Of a stretch of 64,000 nt of DNA, positions 25,539 through 34,670 are shown one piece after another. Location of the stretch: assembly GCF_018885265.1 (NCBI RefSeq), contig NZ_CP076538.1:3136001-3200000 (forward strand), in the 5' to 3' direction. This DNA comes from Amycolatopsis aidingensis (lineage in GTDB: Bacteria; Actinomycetota; Actinomycetes; Mycobacteriales; Pseudonocardiaceae). Position 1 is the first letter of the stretch. The number at the start of each line of letters is the position of its first letter. Below the pieces are notes generated by a model. The model was not told where the DNA came from. It saw only the letters and a program-made list of their open reading frames with translations, and made no database searches. Both the position numbers and the translations under genes were made by a program.

Positions 25539-27046
25539 GGAACCTCCAAGGCGGCGGTGGCGGTACCGGTCCGTTCGAGCGCCGCGCCGGTGATCAGCTG
25601 GGCCGCCTTCTCGGCGATCAGCACGGCGGGCGCGTTGGTGTTGCCCGTGGTGACGGTCGGCATGATGGAGGCGTCGGCGACCCGCAGACCGTCCACTCCG
25701 TACACTCGCAGCTCCGGATCGACCACGGCGTCCTCGCCGATGCCCATCCGGCAGGTGCCCGCCTGGTGGTGGTAGGTGAGCACACTGCGCCGGACGTAGG
25801 CGTGCGGGTTTCCGGTCGACGGTCCCGGGTAACGCTCAACCGCGCCCCAGGCTCGCAACGCGGGCGCGTTGCCGATCTCCCGGCACAGCTCGACGGCGGT
25901 GGCCAGGGCGGTCACGTCCGAGGTCGCGGACAGCGCCCGCGGGTCGATGCGCAGCCGGTCGCCCGTCACGCTCAGCTCGCCCCGGCTCGCCGGCCGTACC
26001 AGGCCCGCCATCAGCGAGAACCCGTTGGCCGGCCCGGACATCCACGGCTGGTAGAGCGGCACGCTGAAGTGCAGCGGTTGCAGGTCGGGCACGGCGAGGC
26101 CCGGCCTGCTGCGCCAGAACAGCTGGGTCTGGGTATGCGGCAGTCCGGGGGTGTGCGCGATCTCCCGCTGGGCGGAGAACACCACCGGCACCAGCCAGTG
26201 ATCCTGCAGGTTGCGGCCCACTCCTGGCAGGTCGACCAGCGGTTCCACCCGCGACCCGCGTAGCCGGGCAGCGGGGCCGATCCCGGAGCGCAGCAGCAGC
26301 GCGGGCGAGCCGATCGCGCCGGAGGAAAGGATCACCTCCCGCTCCGCCAGCGCGGTGACCGTCCGCCCACCGTGCCGCAGCCGCACCCCGGCGGCCCGTC
26401 CCCCGTGCACCACGAGCCGATCCACCTGCGCCCCGGTGAGCACCGTCAGCCGGGGGTCTCCGAACACCGGCGCCAGGTAGCTGCCCGCCGTTGTGCACCG
26501 CCGCCCGCCCGCGATGGTCAGGGTCATCGGGCCGACGCCGTCCTGTTCCCCCTGGTTGCAGTCGGGGTTGAACGGGATACCGGCCTGCTGCGCGGCAGCC
26601 ATGATCGCCTGCTGCACCGGGTCCGGTTCGAACCCGGTGAGCAGCTCCAGCGGCCCCGCCTCGATCCGCTCGAACAGTGGCCGCACGTCCCGCCATGCCC
26701 AGCCTGCGTTGCCGAGGTAGGCCCAGTGGTCGTAGTCGGCGGGGTTACCGCGCACCCAGATCATCGCGTTCAGCGCATGCGAGCCACCGAGCACCCGGCC
26801 GCGCGGCAGATGCAGGCGGCGCCCGGCGGCGCCGCGCTGTGGCACGGTCTGGAAGTCCCAGTCCTGCGCGGAGTGCCACAGCTCGTGCATCCGCAGCGGG
26901 TCGTGGATGGCCGGGTTGGTGTCCATCCCGCCCGCCTCCAGCAGCAGCACAGTCGCCCCGGCTTCGACGAGGCGCCGGGCCAGTACGCACCCCGCCGAAC
27001 CGGCCCCGACCACCACGTAGTCCGCCTGGTACTCCGCCTCGCCCAT
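25535..27046 (-). CDS. GMC family FAD-dependent oxidoreductase
   Basis: This 503-residue flavoenzyme starts with the FAD motif YVVVGAGSAGCVLARRL and has the GMC signature in LPRGRVLGGSHALNAMIWVR. VLTYHHQAGTCRMG near the C terminus holds the catalytic His. Choline dehydrogenase-like members oxidise primary alcohols to aldehydes. It lies 2 bases after hpaD and overlaps the AraC gene, so it belongs to the operon although no known step of homoprotocatechuate breakdown needs it. It may act on an aryl-ethanol or a hydroxylated side chain that feeds the pathway. Confidence 0.88.
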   Translation of the reverse strand: MGEAEYQADYVVVGAGSAGCVLARRLVEAGATVLLLEAGGMDTNPAIHDPLRMHELWHSAQDWDFQTVPQRGAAGRRLHLPRGRVLGGSHALNAMIWVRGNPADYDHWAYLGNAGWAWRDVRPLFERIEAGPLELLTGFEPDPVQQAIMAAAQQAGIPFNPDCNQGEQDGVGPMTLTIAGGRRCTTAGSYLAPVFGDPRLTVLTGAQVDRLVVHGGRAAGVRLRHGGRTVTALAEREVILSSGAIGSPALLLRSGIGPAARLRGSRVEPLVDLPGVGRNLQDHWLVPVVFSAQREIAHTPGLPHTQTQLFWRSRPGLAVPDLQPLHFSVPLYQPWMSGPANGFSLMAGLVRPASRGELSVTGDRLRIDPRALSATSDVTALATAVELCREIGNAPALRAWGAVERYPGPSTGNPHAYVRRSVLTYHHQAGTCRMGIGEDAVVDPELRVYGVDGLRVADASIMPTVTTGNTNAPAVLIAEKAAQLITGAALERTGTATAALEVP

Positions 27047-27048
27047 GA

Positions 27049-28086
27049 TCAGGCCTGGTGCCCGAGCTTGAACCCGTTGGCTCCGTCGGCGGTGCCGAAG
27101 CCGTCGGCGCCGACGGTGACGGTGGCCTCGCGTACCGCGGGCTGCCGGGTGGGCACCGGCTCGCCGTCCAGGTCGAGCACCGTGGAGGCCTCGGCGTACC
27201 AGGACGGCACCACCTCGTGCCCCCAGAACGAGCGGCGCCGGTTGTCCCGCACATCCCAGCGCACGGTCGGGTTGTCCGGGTCGCCGGTGTAGTAGTCGCT
27301 GGTGTAGATCTCGATCCGGTGCCCGTCCGGGTCGCGCAGGTACAGGTAGAAGGCGTTGGACACGCCGTGCCGCCCTGGGCCGCGCTCGATCATGTCCTCG
27401 CTGCCCAGTGCCCCGAGCAGGTCACAGGTGTGCAGGATCTGGGCCCGTTCCCTGGTGGCGAACGCGATGTGGTGTAGCCGCGGTCCCTCGCCGGCGGTGA
27501 GCGCGATGTCGTGCACCGTCTGCTTGCGGTACAACCAGGCCGCGTACAGGTTGTCCTCGGTGTCCTCGATGGTCTCCGAGACCCCGAAGCCGAGCCCGGT
27601 GTAGTACTCGTGACCCGCCCGCACATCCGGCACCACCACGTTGAAATGGTCCAGCCTGGCCAGCGCGTTGCCGGGGTGCAGGTCGTAGCGCTGGGTGAAC
27701 CGGGGCGTGTGCTCGGCGGCGTAGAACAGCTCCACCGGGAACCCGAGCGGGTCGGTGAACCGTACCGCCTCGCCGATGCCGAGGGTGTCCCCGGCGGGCA
27801 CCGCGCGCACCGGTACCCCCAGTTCGGCGTAGTAGCGCCGGGCCACTTCCAGCTCGTCCGGCTTGCGGACCCGGTAGGCCAGCCTGCGCAGCGCGGGCTC
27901 CGTGCCCTCGCGCAGCACCAGGCTGTGGTGCAGGTACTCCTCGAAGGCCCGCAGGTACAGCACACCGGGCCGCTCGGCGGTGACCACAAGGCCGAGTACG
28001 TCCACATAGAACCAGCGGGCCACCGCGAGGTCGGTGACGATGAGCTCGGCGTAGGCCGAGCGGATCAGATCGGGGGGAGTGGGCAT
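27049..28086 (-). CDS. hpaD: 3,4-dihydroxyphenylacetate 2,3-dioxygenase (homoprotocatechuate extradiol dioxygenase)
   Basis: This 345-residue protein has two vicinal-oxygen-chelate modules. The metal ligands are visible as His in ALARLDHFNVVVPDV, His in RLHHIAFATRE, and Glu in DGHRIEIYTSDYYTG. HEVVPSWYAEASTVLDLDG near the C terminus is characteristic of the Brevibacterium and Arthrobacter (MndD) enzymes, which use Fe or Mn. It opens the ring of homoprotocatechuate to 5-carboxymethyl-2-hydroxymuconate semialdehyde. It lies 12 bases after hpaE. Of the ring-pathway genes this has the clearest substrate assignment. Confidence 0.93.
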   Translation of the reverse strand: MPTPPDLIRSAYAELIVTDLAVARWFYVDVLGLVVTAERPGVLYLRAFEEYLHHSLVLREGTEPALRRLAYRVRKPDELEVARRYYAELGVPVRAVPAGDTLGIGEAVRFTDPLGFPVELFYAAEHTPRFTQRYDLHPGNALARLDHFNVVVPDVRAGHEYYTGLGFGVSETIEDTEDNLYAAWLYRKQTVHDIALTAGEGPRLHHIAFATRERAQILHTCDLLGALGSEDMIERGPGRHGVSNAFYLYLRDPDGHRIEIYTSDYYTGDPDNPTVRWDVRDNRRRSFWGHEVVPSWYAEASTVLDLDGEPVPTRQPAVREATVTVGADGFGTADGANGFKLGHQA

Positions 28087-28098
28087 GTCGAACCTTCC

Positions 28099-29586
28099 TT
28101 ACCGGGCACCGAAACGCGGGGTGTGCACCTCGCCGAGCGACACGTGCACCACGTGTTCCGGCGCGTAGAAGTCGATGCTGCGCCAACCGCCCTCGTGGCC
28201 GACGCCGCTGCTCTTCACCCCGCCGAACGGGGTACGCAGGTCGCGGATGTTGTGCGAGTTGAGCCAGACCATGCCCGCCTCGATCGCCCCTGCGACCCGG
28301 TGTCCCCGGCGCAGGTCGCTGGTCCACACGTATCCGGCGAGGCCGTAGCTGACGTCGTTGGCCAGCCGGATCGCCTCCTCCTCGGTGTCGAACGGGGTCA
28401 GCCCGACCACCGGTCCGAAGATCTCCTCGTTGAAGATCCGGGCGTCCGGGCCGACATCGCCGAACACGGTGGGCGCAAGGTAGTTCCCCGCAGGCAGCTG
28501 CTCCGGCCGCGCGCCACCGGCCAGCAGGGTGGCTTCCCGCTTGCCGATCTCGACGTAGTTCAGCACCCGCTCGTAGTGCTCCGGGTGCACCAGCGCGCCC
28601 ACCTCGGTGGCCGGATCGTGCGGCGGACCGACCACCACCCGGCCGGCGCGCTCGGCGAAGCGCTCGGCGAACTCCGCGTACCGCTCCCGCTGGACCAGCA
28701 CCCTGGAGCCCGCGGTGCAGCGTTCCCCGTTCAGCGAGAACACCCCGAACACCGCGGAGTCCAGTGCCGCGTCCAGGTCGGCGTCGGCGAACACCACCAC
28801 CGGCGACTTCCCGCCCAGCTCCATGGAAAGGCCCTTGAGGTGCTCGGCGGCCCTGCGCATGATCGTCTTGCCGGTGGTGGTCTCCCCGGTGAAGGACAGC
28901 AGCGGTACGTCCGGGTGATCGACCAGCGCCTGTCCCGCCTCCTCGCCGATCCCGTTGACCAGGTTGAACACCCCGTCCGGCAGCCCGGCCTCGGCGAAGA
29001 TCTCCGCCCACAGGCTCGCCGAGAGCGGGGTGAACTCGGCGGGTTTGAGCACCACCGTGCAGCCGGAGGCCAGCGCGGGCGCCAGCTTCCAGCTCTCCAG
29101 CATGAACGGGGTGTTCCACGGCGTGATCAGCCCGGCCACCCCGGCCGGTTTGCGCAGCACGTAGTTCAGCTGCGCACCCGGAACGGAGTAGGCCTCCTCG
29201 TGCAGGCCGACGATCAGGTCGCCGAAGAACCGGAAGTTCTCGGCCGCGCGGCGAGCCTGCCCGCGGGCCTGGGTGATCGGCAGCCCGCTGTCGAAGGACT
29301 CCAGCTCGGCCAGCCGTTCCTCGCGAGCTTCCACGGCCTCGCCGATGCGGTACAGGATCCTGGCCCGCTCCCTGGCCGCCATCCCCGGCCAGGGGCCCTC
29401 GGTGAACGCGGTGCGGGCTGCCCGTACCGCCTTGTCGACGTCCTCGGCCTGCCCGGCCGCGGCGGTGGTGTAGACGGTGTTCGTGGCCGGCTCCAGCACC
29501 TCGAACTCGGCTCCGGACACGCTCTCGGTCAGCTCGCCGCCGATCAGGTGCGGCAGCCGCTTCGGCAGGTTCTGCGGTGCGCTCAT
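28099..29586 (-). CDS. hpaE: 5-carboxymethyl-2-hydroxymuconate semialdehyde dehydrogenase
   Basis: This 495-residue aldehyde dehydrogenase has ITPWNTPFMLESWKLAPALA, the Glu motif LSMELGGKSP, and the catalytic Cys in FSLNGERCTAGSRVLV, which is the pattern of the HpaE branch. It oxidises the ring-cleavage semialdehyde to the dicarboxylic acid with NAD. The start at 29586 overlaps the stop of the DapA-type gene by 4 bases. Position next to hpaD supports the assignment. Related enzymes in other pathways share the same motifs, so the exact substrate rests on context. Confidence 0.88.
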   Translation of the reverse strand: MSAPQNLPKRLPHLIGGELTESVSGAEFEVLEPATNTVYTTAAAGQAEDVDKAVRAARTAFTEGPWPGMAARERARILYRIGEAVEAREERLAELESFDSGLPITQARGQARRAAENFRFFGDLIVGLHEEAYSVPGAQLNYVLRKPAGVAGLITPWNTPFMLESWKLAPALASGCTVVLKPAEFTPLSASLWAEIFAEAGLPDGVFNLVNGIGEEAGQALVDHPDVPLLSFTGETTTGKTIMRRAAEHLKGLSMELGGKSPVVVFADADLDAALDSAVFGVFSLNGERCTAGSRVLVQRERYAEFAERFAERAGRVVVGPPHDPATEVGALVHPEHYERVLNYVEIGKREATLLAGGARPEQLPAGNYLAPTVFGDVGPDARIFNEEIFGPVVGLTPFDTEEEAIRLANDVSYGLAGYVWTSDLRRGHRVAGAIEAGMVWLNSHNIRDLRTPFGGVKSSGVGHEGGWRSIDFYAPEHVVHVSLGEVHTPRFGAR

Positions 29587-30518
29587 GATGGGACTCCTTC
29601 GAAGGGGGTGAGCAGGTCCTCGTTGCCGGACAGCAGTTCCTCGATCCGGGTCCGGCCCGCCGCGGTCGGCGTGATCAGGGGCGGGCGGACGTGCGCGGAC
29701 GAGATCAGCCCCCGCTGGGCCAGCACCCATTTCGCCGGGGCCGGGTTGGTCTCGGTGAACAACACGTCCACCAGCGGATGCAGCCGGTAGTGCAGCTGCC
29801 GGGCCCGTTCGAAGTCGCCATCGGTCCAGGACTGGTACATCTCGGCCACCGCGGCGGGTGCCAGGTTGGCCACCGCGCTGACGAAACCGACCCCGCCCAG
29901 CGCCAGCAGCGGCAGGCAGAGCAACTCGATCCCGGACCACACCAGCAGCTCCGGCCCGGTCTCGTGCAGCACCCTGGAGAAGTGCTCGAAGTCCTTGGTG
30001 GTTTCCTTGATCCCCACCAGGTTGTCGAACTCGCGGAACAGCCTGCCGACGGTCTCCGGCGCGATGTCCACCGCCGTGCGCATCGGCACGTTGTAGATCA
30101 CCAGCGGCAGATCGGGGAACTCCCTGGCCACCGTGGCGTACCACTGGTAAAGGGCCTCCTGGGTGGGCCGGGCGTAGTACGGCGTGATGATCAGCGCCGC
30201 GTCCGCACCCGCGTCCATGGCGATGGCGGTGAGCTCCAGCGTCTCGTCGAGCTTGGCCGAACCGGTGCCGGGCAGGAAGGGGACCCGGTCGCCGATCTCC
30301 TCGGCCGCCGCCCTGATGGCCGTGGCCCGCTCGGCCACGCTCTGCGCCCCCGGCTCCCCGGTGGAGCCGCCCAGTGAGACACCATGCGAGCCGCTGGCCA
30401 GCTGCCAGCGGACCAGCCCGCGCAGCCCGGCCTCGTCCAGCGCGCCGTCCGGGGTGAACGGGGTGACCACCGGTGCGATGGAGCCGGTAATCCGGCTCGG
30501 GTCGGCACGAAACCTCAT
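29583..30518 (-). CDS. DapA-family aldolase, candidate for the last pathway step
   Basis: This 311-residue class I aldolase of the DHDPS/NAL family has GSTGEPGAQS, the active-site Tyr in LVIYNVPMRT, and the Schiff-base Lys in NLVGIKETTKD. Lysine-synthesis DapA is unlikely given the operon. Members of this family also cleave 2-oxo acids to pyruvate plus an aldehyde, the chemistry needed for 4-hydroxy-2-oxoheptanedioate. I infer it may replace HpaI. It overlaps both neighbours by 4 bases (29583-29586 and 30515-30518), so it is firmly in the operon. Confidence 0.85.
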   Translation of the reverse strand: MRFRADPSRITGSIAPVVTPFTPDGALDEAGLRGLVRWQLASGSHGVSLGGSTGEPGAQSVAERATAIRAAAEEIGDRVPFLPGTGSAKLDETLELTAIAMDAGADAALIITPYYARPTQEALYQWYATVAREFPDLPLVIYNVPMRTAVDIAPETVGRLFREFDNLVGIKETTKDFEHFSRVLHETGPELLVWSGIELLCLPLLALGGVGFVSAVANLAPAAVAEMYQSWTDGDFERARQLHYRLHPLVDVLFTETNPAPAKWVLAQRGLISSAHVRPPLITPTAAGRTRIEELLSGNEDLLTPFEGVPS

Positions 30519-31987
30519 TGATCGTCCTTTCTGGACTCTGCTTGGCCGGGCTCGCGAGCGCCCCGCCAGGACCGGTAGGCCGCCAGCCACCGGCCCTCCA
30601 GCGGGTACAGGCCGTTGATCTGCTTGCCTGCCCGGACCTGCTCGGTGATGAACTCCTCCCGCGACTCCTGCTCCACCGCGTCCGCCAGCACCTCCTCGGC
30701 CACCGCGGGCGGGATCACCAGCACCCCGTCGTCGTCCCCGACCACGAGGTCCCCTGGCAGTACGGTCGCGCCACCGCAGCCGATGGCGACATCGGTCTCC
30801 CACGGCACGTGCTTGCGGCCCAGTACGCTGGGATGCTCCCCGCCGTGAAACACCGGCAGCTCCAGCCCGGCCACCACCGCGGCGTCCCGCAGCCCGCCGT
30901 CGGTCACCACGGCGGCGGCGCCGCGCAGCTGGGCACGCAGGGCGAGAATGTCGCCGATGGTGCCGGCGTCCCGCTCGCCGCGGGCCTCCATCACCAGCAC
31001 CTCGCCCGGTCGTATCGACTCGATCGCGCGCTTCTGCGCGTTGAACCCGGTGCCGTGCTCGGGGAAGAGGTCCTCGCGCAGCGGCAGGTAGCGCAGGGTG
31101 CGGGCCCTGCCCGCGAAGCGCGATCCCGGCCGGGCCGGGCGCACCCTGTCGATGGCGACGTGGTCGAGACCGCGCTTGCGCAGCTGCGCGGCGAGGGTGG
31201 CGACCGCGACGGTGCCAAGCCGCTCGACGATATCGTCCGATGTGGACTCGTCGGTGCCGTATGCCTCGGCGCGCAGTTTCGGGTCGCTCGCGGGGGCCGC
31301 GCCAGGACCACCGAGCGCGGGACCTTCCACTACGGTGGTGCGCAGCCTGCCGGTACGGGCCGGGCGGTCGGGGTCGGTGCTGTCCACCTCGACCTCGACC
31401 ACTTCACCGGGGGCGGCGACCGAGGCCCCGGCCGGGGTGCCGGTCAGGATCACGTCGCCCGGTTCCAGTGTGGACATCCGGGACAGGTCGGCGATCAGGT
31501 CGGCGAAGTCGAAGAGCAGGGTGTCGGTGGTCCCGCACTGCACCAGCTCGCCGCCCAGCCAGGTGCGTACCCGAAGCGCCGCAGGGTCGAGCTGGTCGGC
31601 CGGCAGGAAGTCCGGGCCCAGCGGGGTGAACCCATCCCCGCTCTTGGCCCGCAGGTTGGATCCCCGGTCGGCGTGCCGCAGCTCGTACAGCCCGAGGTCG
31701 TTGGCCGCGGTGACCCAGCCGACATGGGACCAGGCCGCCGCGGGCTCGATCCGCCGCCCCCGCTTGCCGATCACCAGCGCGATCTCGCCCTCGAAGGCCA
31801 GTAGCTCGGTGCCGACGGGGCGGGCGGCCTCCCCGCAGTGCCAGGCCAGCGAGGAGGTGGCCTTGAGAAAGTAGGACCCGTGCCGGGGAGTGCGGCCGCG
31901 CTGGGCCGCGCGGCACGGGTAGTTCAGGTGTACCGCGATGATCTTGCCGGGCCGCAGGCCCAGCGCCGCACTCACCGGATCGGTCAT
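30515..31987 (-). CDS. fusion of fumarylacetoacetate hydrolase-type (HpaG) and RraA/HMG-aldolase-type domains
   Basis: The 490-residue product has an N-terminal FAH-fold domain (about 1-235) with LLAFEGEIALVIGKRGRRI (metal Glu residues) and MSTLEPGDVILTGTPAG. This is the type that decarboxylates and isomerises 5-carboxymethyl-2-oxohexenedioate. After a linker, residues from about 260 to 480 form an RraA-like domain with GTIGDILALRAQLRGAAAVV, TDGGLRD and GDLVVGDDDGVLVIP. These resemble divalent-metal HMG/oxaloacetate aldolases more than RNase E inhibitors. One protein could carry two steps. The start at 31987 lies 4 bases inside the moaF-like gene. Confidence 0.88.
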   Translation of the reverse strand: MTDPVSAALGLRPGKIIAVHLNYPCRAAQRGRTPRHGSYFLKATSSLAWHCGEAARPVGTELLAFEGEIALVIGKRGRRIEPAAAWSHVGWVTAANDLGLYELRHADRGSNLRAKSGDGFTPLGPDFLPADQLDPAALRVRTWLGGELVQCGTTDTLLFDFADLIADLSRMSTLEPGDVILTGTPAGASVAAPGEVVEVEVDSTDPDRPARTGRLRTTVVEGPALGGPGAAPASDPKLRAEAYGTDESTSDDIVERLGTVAVATLAAQLRKRGLDHVAIDRVRPARPGSRFAGRARTLRYLPLREDLFPEHGTGFNAQKRAIESIRPGEVLVMEARGERDAGTIGDILALRAQLRGAAAVVTDGGLRDAAVVAGLELPVFHGGEHPSVLGRKHVPWETDVAIGCGGATVLPGDLVVGDDDGVLVIPPAVAEEVLADAVEQESREEFITEQVRAGKQINGLYPLEGRWLAAYRSWRGAREPGQAESRKDDQ

Positions 31988-32751
31988 GGGTACACCGTGT
32001 TGCTGAGCAGCCTGCCGTGCGCCCCGAAGGTGAAATGGGTGATGCTGGTGCCGTCCTCGGCCAGCCCGAACAGGGCGCCGTGCGAGCGCATCAGCCGGTG
32101 GTCGGCCACGGTGACCGCGGCGCAGGGGACGACCTTCTCCCGCCAGGCGAACAGGTAGATACCCGGCCGGATCCGGTAGTAGGCGCAGGCGTCGGTGTCG
32201 GCGATGCCCTGTTCCGGGCCGGAATGGCAGAGGAAGGTGTACCACTGCTCGGTCAGGTAGATGTGCTCGTAGTGGTGTTGCGGGCTGTAGGACCACAGCA
32301 CCCGCCTGCCCAGCAGGTCGGTACTGGGTTCCGGGGGCGAGCCGCTCACCGGAACCCCCTCGATCACCCCGGTGTGGAACTCCTGGGTTACCACGGTCGG
32401 CCGCTGCCAGGCCTGGCCGATCCGGCTCTGCACCGCCAGGGTGCGCCCGTGCCGCAGGTCCAGGATCAATGAGACGGCCTCGCTCGGGTCGTGCTCGTGC
32501 TGGAACTGCGCGTAGTACAGCTCCTCGTCCACCTCGACCAGGTGGTACGCGTCGTCCCCTCGCTCCTCGCCGAGCTCCCACTGGGTGCGCTCGGCGGTGA
32601 ACCGGTGCCAGATCCGGACCCCGGAGTCCATCCGCAGCACCAGTTCCCGGCCGGCGAGCGCGGTGCTGTGCGGGGCCCGGTTGGCTTCGAACCCTGGCTG
32701 CAGGCCGTCCAGTGGGAGCCAGCCCTCGGTGTCTTCCAGCGTGCTGCTCAT
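31984..32751 (-). CDS. MoaF family protein of the monoamine regulon
   Basis: This 255-residue protein contains GWLPLDGLQPGFEANR, the WSYSPQHHYEHIYL region and the C-terminal FGAHGRLLSNTVYP, which mark the MoaF family. The name comes from the Klebsiella monoamine operon, where moaF lies beside the tyramine oxidase gene. Despite database wording, no role in molybdenum cofactor synthesis is proved. The fold is predicted to be a lipocalin-like barrel. Here it lies directly after a copper amine oxidase, with 4-base overlaps on both sides, which repeats the Klebsiella context. Its biochemical role is unknown. Confidence 0.83.
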   Translation of the reverse strand: MSSTLEDTEGWLPLDGLQPGFEANRAPHSTALAGRELVLRMDSGVRIWHRFTAERTQWELGEERGDDAYHLVEVDEELYYAQFQHEHDPSEAVSLILDLRHGRTLAVQSRIGQAWQRPTVVTQEFHTGVIEGVPVSGSPPEPSTDLLGRRVLWSYSPQHHYEHIYLTEQWYTFLCHSGPEQGIADTDACAYYRIRPGIYLFAWREKVVPCAAVTVADHRLMRSHGALFGLAEDGTSITHFTFGAHGRLLSNTVYP

Positions 32752-34670
32752 GGATTCTCCTCTGTGGATGGTCGGCACCCCGGTGCCGGTAGGTCCAGTG
32801 CGGGGTTGCGGTCGCAGAAGCCCGCCGGTCTGAGCGTGAATCCGCAGGTGTCCACCGGCATCACCGGCCAGTCCTCCGGCCGTGGTACGTGGGTCGGGCC
32901 GAACACGTGCCACAGCACCAGATCGGTGCCGGTGAGGTCCCGGTCCGCCGCGGTCCAGGACGGCAGGCCCGCCCCGCCCGCATGCTGGTTCGGGCAGTCC
33001 CCCGCGGGGAACCGCTCGTCCTCGGCATACCGGGTGACCCACAGGTGCTTGGTGGCGAAGGTGGCGCGCTGGTGCACGGCAGCCTCCGGCCGGGCCAGCA
33101 GGGTGGGGCCGGGCCGGGGAACCAGCTGGTAGCCCCGTGGCCTGCCGAGCTCGCCGCGGCTGTCCGGGTTGAACACCCGCCACACCCGGCCGGCAGCGGG
33201 GTCGGCGGGCCGGGCTGCCTCCGACTCCCGGCGCAGCGGGGTGGTCCGGGTGGTGAAGGCGTTGCCGTACGGGTTGTCCGGGCCGACCGGGACACCTAGC
33301 ACGTCGATCTCCTCGACCGAGTTGCGCTCCCCGGCCACCTCCATGTCCAGCCGGGCGCAGAACAGGTGCTGGTGCACCGGTGCCATCAGCCCGGGGGCGA
33401 TCTCGGTGGCGTACGGGCTTTCCGTACCGGGGTGCGCGGCCCCGCAGAACACGATCCCGGTGGCCTTGACCTCCAGCTCGATCCGGCCGTCCAGGTAGAA
33501 GTACCAGTAGAAGCCGTAGTCGTAGTTCCCGATGGTGGTGAAGAAGGAGATCACCAGCCGCCGGGAGCGGCGGGTTTCCACCGCGCCGGTGAGGACGTTG
33601 GTGTGCTTCCACAGGATCCCGTGATCCTCTTCGTGCAGGCAGATGGCCTGCGGGATGACCACCGGCTCGCCGTGGTCCCCTGCGACGACGGCATCCAGGT
33701 AGTGGATCACGCCGAGGCAGTCGCAGCCGAGTTTCAGCGAGTTCGCGTTCTTGCCGAGCAGGTACTCGCCCGCGTCGAAGTAGCTGATCCACCGGCGCCA
33801 CGGCGCCGGATCGCCGTAGGGGACCACCATCTCGGCGATCGAGGCGCGGTAGAGCACCGGCCGCGGCTGCCCGTCCTCGGTGAAGGAGATCTGGTGCAGG
33901 GTGAGGCCCTCGCGCGGGTTGAACCCGACCCGCAACCGCCAGTTCTCCCATTCCACCTCGCTGCCGCGGACCCGGAAGCTGGGCCCCTCGGGCTGGCTGA
34001 TCTCCAGCGGCTTCAGGCTGGTCCGTGCGGGCCCGACGGCCGCGACGTCGAAGTTGCCGTGCCGGGAGGGGACCGGGACCTCACCGGCGTCGTCTAGCTC
34101 GATCACCGCGCCGGCGATCAGGTCGACGGTGGCCAGCAGGCCCTCCACCGGGTGTGCCCACGGGCTGTCCTCGGTGTGCTCGCGCAGGAAGGTCAGCCCG
34201 CGCAGCAGCCGCCGGCCGCGCTCGTCCGGGCGGTCGAAGAACCCCGGGGACAACGGGGCGACGAAGGCGTGCGTGGTGTCGGTGATCCCGCGCCGGGCCA
34301 TCGCCTGCTGCCAGCGCGGATCGGCCTTGACAAGGTCGGCACAGCGGTCGTACTCCTCCAGCAGGATCGCGGGCTGCCCGTAGGGCCGGTGCTCCACCTC
34401 CAGTTCGCGGTAGGACAGCAGCGTCCCGGCGCGCAGGTCGACAACGGCCTCGGCGCAGCCGCCGGTGCGCACGTCCACCAGCACGGCCTGCGCCCGCCGG
34501 GTGCACATCTGGCCCGGCCGGTGCGCGCGGACCTCGGCCTTCGGCGGTTCCAGCGGTAGCACCGAGGCGTACCGGGTGCTCTCGCCGCACCGGCCGGCCG
34601 CGGTGAGTACGGTGCGCACCCTGCCGATCTCGGCCGCGGTCAGCGGGTCGAGCGGATGGAACGTGCTCAT
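32748..34670 (-). CDS. tynA: copper-containing primary-amine oxidase (tyramine oxidase type)
   Basis: This 640-residue amine oxidase has the topaquinone precursor Tyr in TTIGNYDYGFYWYF (about residue 380). Two copper His are in MAPVHQHLFCARLD, and a third is likely in FGPTHVPRPEDWPVMP. It oxidises a primary amine to an aldehyde with release of ammonia and hydrogen peroxide. I see no signal peptide, and actinobacterial homologues are cytoplasmic. The neighbours are an aldehyde dehydrogenase upstream and MoaF downstream, each overlapping by 4 bases. The pathway context points to phenethylamine, tyramine or dopamine. Confidence 0.92.
   Translation of the reverse strand: MSTFHPLDPLTAAEIGRVRTVLTAAGRCGESTRYASVLPLEPPKAEVRAHRPGQMCTRRAQAVLVDVRTGGCAEAVVDLRAGTLLSYRELEVEHRPYGQPAILLEEYDRCADLVKADPRWQQAMARRGITDTTHAFVAPLSPGFFDRPDERGRRLLRGLTFLREHTEDSPWAHPVEGLLATVDLIAGAVIELDDAGEVPVPSRHGNFDVAAVGPARTSLKPLEISQPEGPSFRVRGSEVEWENWRLRVGFNPREGLTLHQISFTEDGQPRPVLYRASIAEMVVPYGDPAPWRRWISYFDAGEYLLGKNANSLKLGCDCLGVIHYLDAVVAGDHGEPVVIPQAICLHEEDHGILWKHTNVLTGAVETRRSRRLVISFFTTIGNYDYGFYWYFYLDGRIELEVKATGIVFCGAAHPGTESPYATEIAPGLMAPVHQHLFCARLDMEVAGERNSVEEIDVLGVPVGPDNPYGNAFTTRTTPLRRESEAARPADPAAGRVWRVFNPDSRGELGRPRGYQLVPRPGPTLLARPEAAVHQRATFATKHLWVTRYAEDERFPAGDCPNQHAGGAGLPSWTAADRDLTGTDLVLWHVFGPTHVPRPEDWPVMPVDTCGFTLRPAGFCDRNPALDLPAPGCRPSTEENP

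Noticed and set aside
29583..30518. lysine-biosynthesis dapA
   Set aside because: The family is right, but the gene overlaps catabolic genes on both sides, so a catabolic 2-oxo acid aldolase is more likely.
31984..32751. molybdenum cofactor biosynthesis role for the MoaF protein
   Set aside because: The name is historical. The context is amine oxidation and no cofactor-synthesis gene is near.
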